Of a stretch of DNA of 64,000 nt, positions 56,901-64,000 are shown piece after piece. The DNA comes from Bathymodiolus brooksi (lineage: Eukaryota; Mollusca; Bivalvia; Mytilida; Modiolidae). Location: positions 99,353,689 to 99,417,688 of the forward strand of contig OY804578.1 of the NCBI GenBank assembly GCA_963680875.1, written 5' to 3'. Positions within the stretch are counted from its first letter, which is position 1. The number at the start of each line of letters is the position of its first letter. Under the pieces are notes generated by a model, which saw only the letters and a list, made by a program, of their open reading frames with translations, was not told the DNA's origin and searched no databases. The translations under genes and the position numbers were made by a program.

Positions 56901-57565
56901 TAAACCAAACCAAACCAAAGCTACAGATAGGCATGATAGCTTTAAAGCCTGAGAACTTTGATATTTTTTTCCGCACATATTCTTACTTGAGGAAATAATT
57001 CATTATGAAGATATTCTAAGAAATTTTACTTACCTTGTTATGAATAAGGATGTTTTCGAAATAAAACGTAGAAATTGTCGCAAAACTTCAAATCCGGTTT
57101 CTGACAAAAGTTTTGGTATATTTACTGTATATTATTATATATGTACAACCTATGAAACTGTTGAGTTTGTATTTTAATGAATACAGGTGATCTCCCAAAC
57201 TATTACTACATTTTTTGTAAATCCTAGTAAATCCTATTATGAACAAAATATGACTTTAGCTCAAAAGATTTATATTTTGATGTTCTAAATTATAACATAA
57301 AAATTGTTAGCGGTTGGATTGATTTTCAAATATATCTAGCTTCTGAATCGTAACTCCTCTGGACTTTTTTCTTCCTTTTTGTGACCATAAATCTATGGTC
57401 AGATAAAACGGGGGAAAAAAGACCACAAGAGCTACGATCCCGCAGCTAGAATATATCATGCCTGACTAACGGTCATAGTTTTGATAAAGAAAAGTATTTC
57501 GGGAAATATTTTAGCCGATGACATTGAGAACGTCGAAGCATTTGTGGGTTAGGGTTAGGATTATG

Positions 57566-57785
57566 GTGTTTAACGCCATTTCAACAATATTTCAGTTATA
57601 TCGTGGCGGTCAGTTTTATTGGTGAAGGAAACTTGTGTACCCGGAGAAAACCATCGGCCTGTCGACTTTATCACATAAAGTTGTATCGAGTACACCTCGC
57701 TAGAAACGGGATTCAAACTCACACATTTAGTGGTGATAAGCACTGATAGCATATGAAGTTATAAATACAACTACCATACGATCAC
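57566..57785 (-). repeat. SINE family A1 copy
   Basis: Minus-strand, tail 'gtgtttaacgccatttcaac' first, ending 'ctaccatacgatcacgacca'. Confidence 0.8.
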
Positions 57786-59831
57786 GACCACGACACACCC
57801 TAAGCCATTTATCTGTATATAACTTATACTGAATGTTTAAGATAAAATGCTTGTCAAATTCACACGCGTTTGTGGCACGGAATTGCCCCAACCCCTGTTT
57901 GACAAGAGATTATAGAGTCGACACATGCAATCTGTTGTTACCATAGGATTGGATGAATGTATGGACACGTAAACGCTAAATAAAGGGAAAAGGGATGAAA
58001 GAATAAAGAAATTTGATTAAAAATAAATGTGTAAACAGAAAGTTAAAAAAAAAAAAGGGGGGAGGGGTAATTCCGTGCCATGTTATTTGAATATTTATGC
58101 AGTAGTAACAAATAAAATTAATTTACTAGTAAATTTATTTATATACAGGTATATTTGTTTATATTTACATATGACAAGAGTAAATACATGTTGTGTAGAT
58201 ATTAATGTACATTTAAAGTATGGTGATCGTCTAACAAAACAACTGGTTTAGATAAAGTCTCCTGTGAACTGGAATATGTCCTGGGTTGTCTTTTACAAAA
58301 TGTGTCTTTTTGTGTTGATCGGAAAATCAAGATTATATACTGATGGCAAATTTCATATTGCAACTTTTTTCTTATCCTTGTCTTTCTTAATAAAGACCGT
58401 AACTATAAGAGAATTTACCTTCTTTCCATTTATTCTGATTGGTTTTTATATATTTATATGTAAATCATCTTCTAAGAAAAAAACATTTTCTCATTTTATT
58501 GTAGGGTCCTATGTAAAACTGTGTATTGTGTTGGTGGCCATCTTGGATTTCAAAATATTTTCATCATGAGGTCCCCTGTGAAGTGTGTGCCTCACCCTGT
58601 GGTAACGGTCCAGCGCGAGCCCATATCTTGGATTTCTCATTACACACTTCACATTTGCCTGGTAAAGGACCATCCAAGACATATTCCAGTCAAGTTTGCT
58701 TCAAATGGTTGAATGTTTTCAGAGCAGAATAATTTTTAAAATGGTTTTTCCTCATTAGGTCTAATGTTAAACCTTTATCTCGTGTTGGTGGACATCTTGG
58801 ATTTCCGATCGAACTCCCCTCTAAAAAACCGCAATCTTTTCAGTTGGTCATATATATCATAGTAAGACGCTTCCCTTCCAATAAAAGGAACACATTCCTA
58901 CCAAAAGACATGTGGTTTTCAAAGCGCAACTAAAAAGGATAATTGGCTTCAGCAGTCATGTCACCGAATTTCCAAACTACGAGAACCATTCACGTTTTTG
59001 AGAAATAACTTGAAATGTGTAAAGCTAATGGACGTAGATGACGCCCACGCAAAATGATGACAATACTTTACGTGGTCCAGGTGAGCCTGGGACTGTTCTT
59101 CCAGTGTGAGCTAACAATGAATATCAGTAGTGGAATCAAAAAGATGTTCTAAAGTTATGATGAATTATGAAATTGTTTACATTTCTTTTATACTATGCGG
59201 ACTCGCAGCAAAAAATGTTCTTCTTCTTCTTCTTCTTCTTCTTCTTCTTCTTCTTCGGGAAATCCACCCTATGTGCAGGGTCACCGTATAATTAATGCGT
59301 CTTAAAATATGATTTTTTTTACATTAAAATTAATAGTAAAACCGCGTTAAAAAGTTGGAAGATAAAAGATAAAAGCACTTGTATTTACACTATACATGTC
59401 GATCTGGCATGGTCAATTAAAAAAAATTAAAGAATTAAAAGTACCTATATCTTCCTTATCAAAAATGATGAGGCATTAAAAATGGTTTATCCATTACAAA
59501 ATTAATATTGTTAAAGTCTGGTCTCTTATAGACAGGACTATTAATCATGAATATTTATTAATTCAATTATTTAAAAAAAAATCAAATCTAAAACACTGAT
59601 GTCTACATAGTGACTCATGACCGACAGCTAGAAATGTCCTATTTTTTTTTTGAGACATAGCTCCAAACTATTTTCCAAATCACCGCAGAAATTCTGCTCT
59701 TTTACAGAGCTTTTCTAAAATCATATCAGTAATGCCGGTTATATTAAATCAACTTACCCGACAGGGAACCAGTCAGTTTATTTCGGCTCCTCTCTAGAAT
59801 TATTATTGTTATGTGAAGGTCAAACACAACC
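57786..59831. other. Intergenic, upstream of the candidate mitochondrial-protein gene
   Basis: No coding exon before 59832. 'tggccatcttggatttcaaa' and 'tggacatcttggatttccga' (58540, 58790) mark a diverged repeat. A (CTT)n run at 59218-59255 followed by 'cgggaaatccacc' may be the 3' tail of a minus-strand LINE like the one ending at 11996. The promoter of the following gene should lie near 59600-59830. Confidence 0.4.
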
Positions 59832-62500
59832 ATGGCAAGTCGGTTGTGTCGGCTACTTAGACCTACTGTGTCTAAATTGTGTCAAACTCAGTGTAAGAAC
59901 ATGCATTTTTTATTCCAATAACCACGATCTGAAAGCATTGTTGTAGTGAAAATGCCTTATTATTCACCTGAATACATGTGCAGTACACTACCGTGACTAC
60001 GTAAACATTACAGTACAGTCCAACACTTCGGCATTCTGAATCTGATTTTCAGATATTAAGATTTTGAGCGTGTAAACATTTATTACAGACCCTGTGTGTT
60101 GATAGATACGTTGATTGTGACAAGTTCCATTGAGAGTAAACATAAGCCAACATAGCATAATTGTATTTTGACAATGTAAGGTATCCGCATTTTAAATGTT
60201 CAAAATATGTGTGTTTTAACTTTCCTCGCACAGGCACTTGTTTCTGCAAAAAATATATACCATATACCTTATATTAAACACAGGCACTTGTTTCTGTAAA
60301 AAAATATATACCATATACCTTATATTAAACACAGGCACTTGTTTCTGTAAAAAATATATACCATATACCTTATAATATAAGGTATCCTCGTCTGACAATA
60401 AGTCGGTCAGTCATTGGATAATGTTTGATTATTTTTTTCATGTTTGGAAAGTAAACATTTTTTTCTTTTGAATTATGTTCCTCATCTATTCTTGCTCACA
60501 TGTGTAAAGTTCCATGGAAAAAAGATCGATAATAATTACATACTAACCCATATTTGTTTACCACCCTTTTTCCAAATGGCGTCGTATGACGTCACATAAA
60601 GTCGGTCAAAGTTCAATAAAGCACATGATTTTGTCATAGGCCAACCAAACTTAAAAAGTAAACCAGATTAAGAAAGTACAGTATTTTAGCTTTTTCAGTG
60701 TAATTGATTTGTCAGGAAAATTTCAAAAGATGTTTTTTTTAAATAGTTTGAAATTGAAGTATTAAAAATTAATTATTTGATGCAAATACATGTATTAAAC
60801 TTGCTTACCCACATAAAAAGTATTTAATCCAGTGAATTTGGTGTTTTTGCTTTTGTCAATACAATCTATTAGACCGAAATATTTTGGTAAAACAATTAAT
60901 GACTGATTTCAATTTATTTTAATCACATTTATTATCACAGAGTGGTAACAATACAGTTTTGTTGATGCTATTTGTAATAATGACAGGTTTTTTTTACCCA
61001 GACAATCTCATTTTTCTGTCTGGTTTAATTTAAATCTCTGTTCAATTTATGCTATAAATTTTGATTATTGCTGTTAAATTAATTCTTTTTCTATCTTCTC
61101 TGTGAATTTCATTTCATTACCCCAAGAAGTAAGGGGTATATTTGTTATTAAAGCAGCAGTGGAAATGCAAAATAATCTGCCATTTTGTGACTAATGGAGA
61201 GCACTTGCATGTATTTTCCTGGTAAAATCGGCCATTTTCTAGAAAATGGTGGAATCTGAATGATCAATCATCATATTTTCAAAGTATTTTAAAATACAAT
61301 TTGCTTGGCCTACATTCCAGAAATGGTCATGAATTGTGATGTCAATTATGTCAACAAACCGGAAAAATACAAATGTTTGGGGAATACCATCGATGGAAAC
61401 ATATTTAACAAGCATAATGATCAGGAAAAAAAAGACATTAGTTAAAAGGATCTTTTTTACTTGCATGGAATTTATTCAATTCAAACTTCTCTGTTTTAAT
61501 CTCATCTTGTAATTTTGACGTTGAAAAGTATTCCCTCTGTGTTTATGTACGCTATGAATATACAGAATGACGTCATTGGTCTCGTGCTGTGCGAGAATTG
61601 TAAATCAAAACAAATGACCGACATTATTGCATGACCGAGCAGATGTTACGGTAGGATATATGGTATATATTTTTTACAGAAACAAGTGCCTGTGTTTCCT
61701 CGGCAGGCTCAGCTTGAAGAATTCTTAACATTTTCTGTGAAAGACAGATGTCAATTAAATTATTTTATTTGTATCAAATACTTCAATGCACAGAAAATTA
61801 CTTCTTGAAAATTAAATTTGTTTTCTTTCATTATTTACTACTGTGATTGTACATACATGAATCATGAAAGGAAAACGATCTGTCTTGATACCGAACTCCA
61901 GTATTTACTCAGCTGTTTTCTTGGTGTATCCATATTACAATTGCTTATTATCTACCACATCTACGACTAACTGATATGTTGACATTGTCACAGCAATAGC
62001 TTAAACACCAGAAGTCGTCTTCCTCACATTTCAGACGTTAAGACATGAAAAAGACGGAACTTGATCAGAATTGACATGATTTGAAACAAGCGTATTTATT
62101 TAAAACATTTCCTATTTTGAATTGTTGGTCACACAATTCAGATGTTATTCTAATATAATGGTCAATCGACTAAAATTTGATTTTGGTTAAAACTCGGGAT
62201 TGTGAAAATTAACTACTGCTAAAAAAAAATCCACCAATTTGGCAGAAAATCATGAAATTTGCCTCCCGCGAAAAAAACCACTTGTACGGTATATAGACAT
62301 TAAGTATCAGAATCGACCACAATGTTTAAGAATCGATCATCTGTTCGTATGCTGACATCAGACTGATTAGTCAAAGTTTCCGATTGTCGGTGCACCACTA
62401 ATATTTATTATATATATTCTTTTATTTTCAGTACGGAAGCAAATTCCAGTCACAGCACAAAGTTTGAGATTACAAACAACAGATTCAACCACAACATCAC
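59832..62500 (+). CDS. First two exons of an unidentified gene with a mitochondrial-type presequence (partial)
   Basis: Exon 1 (59832-59892) has the start context CAACCATGG and encodes MASRLCRLLRPTVSKLCQTQ plus one base, followed by the strong donor GTAAGA. A candidate exon 2 (62432-62500) follows a pyrimidine-rich acceptor (TTTTATTTTCAG), continues in the same phase with LRKQIPVTAQSLRLQTTDST, and is followed by donor GTAATT. The product start is rich in Arg, Ser and Leu and lacks acidic residues for over 30 positions, as in matrix-targeting sequences. The mature protein would lie further right, probably outside the window, so identity is unknown. Exon 2 is less sure than exon 1. Confidence 0.5.
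60225..60400. repeat. 51-bp tandem repeat, three copies
   Basis: The unit contains ACAGGCACTTGTTTCTG and AATATATACCATATACCTTA. An inverted single copy lies at about 61655-61712. The array is inside the intron proposed for the 59832 gene. Confidence 0.85.
61650..61712. repeat. Inverted copy of the 60225 repeat unit
   Basis: 'ggatatatggtatatatttt' then 'acagaaacaagtgcctgtgt' is the reverse complement of the 60225-60400 unit including the 'cgaggaa' edge. The pair encloses about 1.25 kb. Confidence 0.85.
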
Positions 62501-63527
62501 GTAATTATTAATTATTGTTTTCCAAGGCAGGAAAATAAATATTTTTAGAGATTTTGGAAAGCATACAAGATATATTTGACAAAAATAGACAACACTATAT
62601 TTTCTAGTTTGTGTAATTTTATGAAACTTGCCCAAAAATGGGATTTTGTCTTATATGATTATGTTATGATTAGCATAAAACATATTAAGCAGTATATAGA
62701 AATATTCAATACATTTAAATTAAAAACAGAAAAAATGCTTTTATATAGAGCATAATGATAAATTATATAAGATACATTTAAAGCATGAGTTTTTTTCAAT
62801 GGTAAAACAATATGGGGTAGCATTGTTTAGTGGTTTCTAAAGCTCGTACAAAGAAATCTTATATTCGCCGACAATGTGCAGTACATGTATGTATATTGTC
62901 TTCTATGTACTGGTTACTGTTCATATAAACCATTTATGTGCTCTAAAATCTTTACAATCTCATTTGTATTACTAAAGGGCAAGCATCTTCTAATGAAATG
63001 GCAGTCATTCTATGCACAAGTTTACAGAAAATCATAATTTACGACTATGAAGAAATCTTAACCTTCTACTTTTACTAACAAATACTGACTGCCTTTAGGT
63101 TAACAATTTGAAGATTATCAGAGGTTGCACTTTACAAATGAATAAGGTTTAAACTATTTACATGTTTCATAAATTAGTACAAGGTATTTGATAAGGGAAA
63201 CAATATACGTAGCCAACCGAACGACACGTAACTATATGGCAGCCGATTCTAATCAGTTATTGTATGAGGGAAAAACAATTCTCCTCTTTGTTGAGTCTTA
63301 CTTGGAGGAGGTAATAATCCTAAAGTAGAAGGGGGGATCCTGCAAAACGTCGTAGTTTACTATCACTTTGACATTTTCATTTTTGAAAACAAAAGTAGCT
63401 GGGGAAAAATGCAGTTAGAAGGGCAATTTGCCTGGTGCCTGGCTATTGTGGACTGCCCTGCAATATGTGTCATGATTGTCCCAAACGTGGCTTAAGTCAG
63501 TCTTTTTACCTGCATCGCCGAAGTCAT
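62501..63527. other. Unrecognised sequence
   Basis: No further exon in phase with the 59832 gene could be supported, and no repeat family was recognised. Confidence 0.35.
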
Positions 63528-64000
63528 TTTTTATCACTATATGACATTGACGGTACCTAGTTGATGTAATCTAAAACTCTAACCATGTTCAATCAATAGT
63601 ATTTAAACTTTGCACAGTGTTTGTGTACATATTGAAGATGTGCACCTCCTATTATGGGCAGATTTGACAAATTTTTTCGTACATTTTCCATATGTTGAAC
63701 TTTTTATCACTGTATGACATTGACTGTACCTAGTTGGTGTAATCTAAAACTGCAAGTGTTCAATCAATATTATTCATACTTTGCATAGTGTTTTTAGACA
63801 TACTGAAGACATGCACCTCCTGTTATGGACAGTTTTGACAAATGTTTTCTTAGATTTTTTGCATGTTAAACTTGTTATTTTTTTTTATCACTCTATCACA
63901 TGGGCGATACCTAGTATGTGTAATCTGAAACTCAAAAAGTGTTCAATTAATATTATTCAAACTTTGCACAGTGTTTATATACATATTGAATGACGTTTTT
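63528..64000. repeat. Tandem repeat of about 175 bp, runs off the right edge
   Basis: Three diverged units start near 63528, 63701 and 63883 with 'tttttatcact.tatgacatt', 'acctagttg.tgtaatctaa' and 'gttcaatcaata.tatt.a'. The third is cut by the window end. Confidence 0.8.

Overview
The window looks like nuclear DNA of a bivalve mollusc, most likely a mytilid mussel. It is AT-rich, its genes are split by GT-AG introns, and it is dense with molluscan tRNA-derived SINEs. Several dispersed repeats resemble families I associate with mussel genomes; that taxonomic step rests on memory of repeat families and was not searched.

Layout. (1) 57-2363, minus strand: three internal or N-terminal exons of the ribosome-biogenesis factor BOP1, running off the left edge. 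(2) 7335-16010, plus strand: a complete seven-exon inositol monophosphatase gene (IMPA1-like, 275 aa) with a probable non-coding 5' exon ending at 7091. Its third intron holds a hAT-like relic that contains a TTAA-flanked MITE and a LINE 3' end. (3) 17.6-22.3 kb: inverted-repeat elements, duplications, and a reverse-transcriptase relic joined directly to an 85-bp copy of a Toll-like receptor gene. (4) 23.1-54.1 kb: a cluster of intronless Toll-like receptor genes. Three are on plus (23121, 26168, 29103) and three on minus (33833, 41339, 51999), so the two groups converge. Four are intact (signal peptide, short LRR ectodomain, LRR-CT, one membrane helix, cytoplasmic TIR), one is open but ends just after the membrane helix with no TIR, and one is broken by a frameshift and a C-terminal deletion. 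Three further fragments lie among them. The gaps hold two large minisatellites, a 2.2-kb Mutator-like element inside a reverse-transcriptase relic, and many SINEs. (5) 54.1-64 kb: repeats plus what I read as the first two exons of an unidentified gene with a mitochondrial-type presequence (59832-62500).

Function. BOP1 and IMPA1 are housekeeping genes with no evident link to the receptors. The receptors look like a locally expanding innate-immune family: TIR boxes 1, 2 and 3 are conserved in the four intact copies, while truncated, TIR-less and dead copies sit beside them, as expected for birth-and-death evolution by tandem duplication. The long open frames at 39.35-40.73 kb are mostly minisatellite and are not genes.
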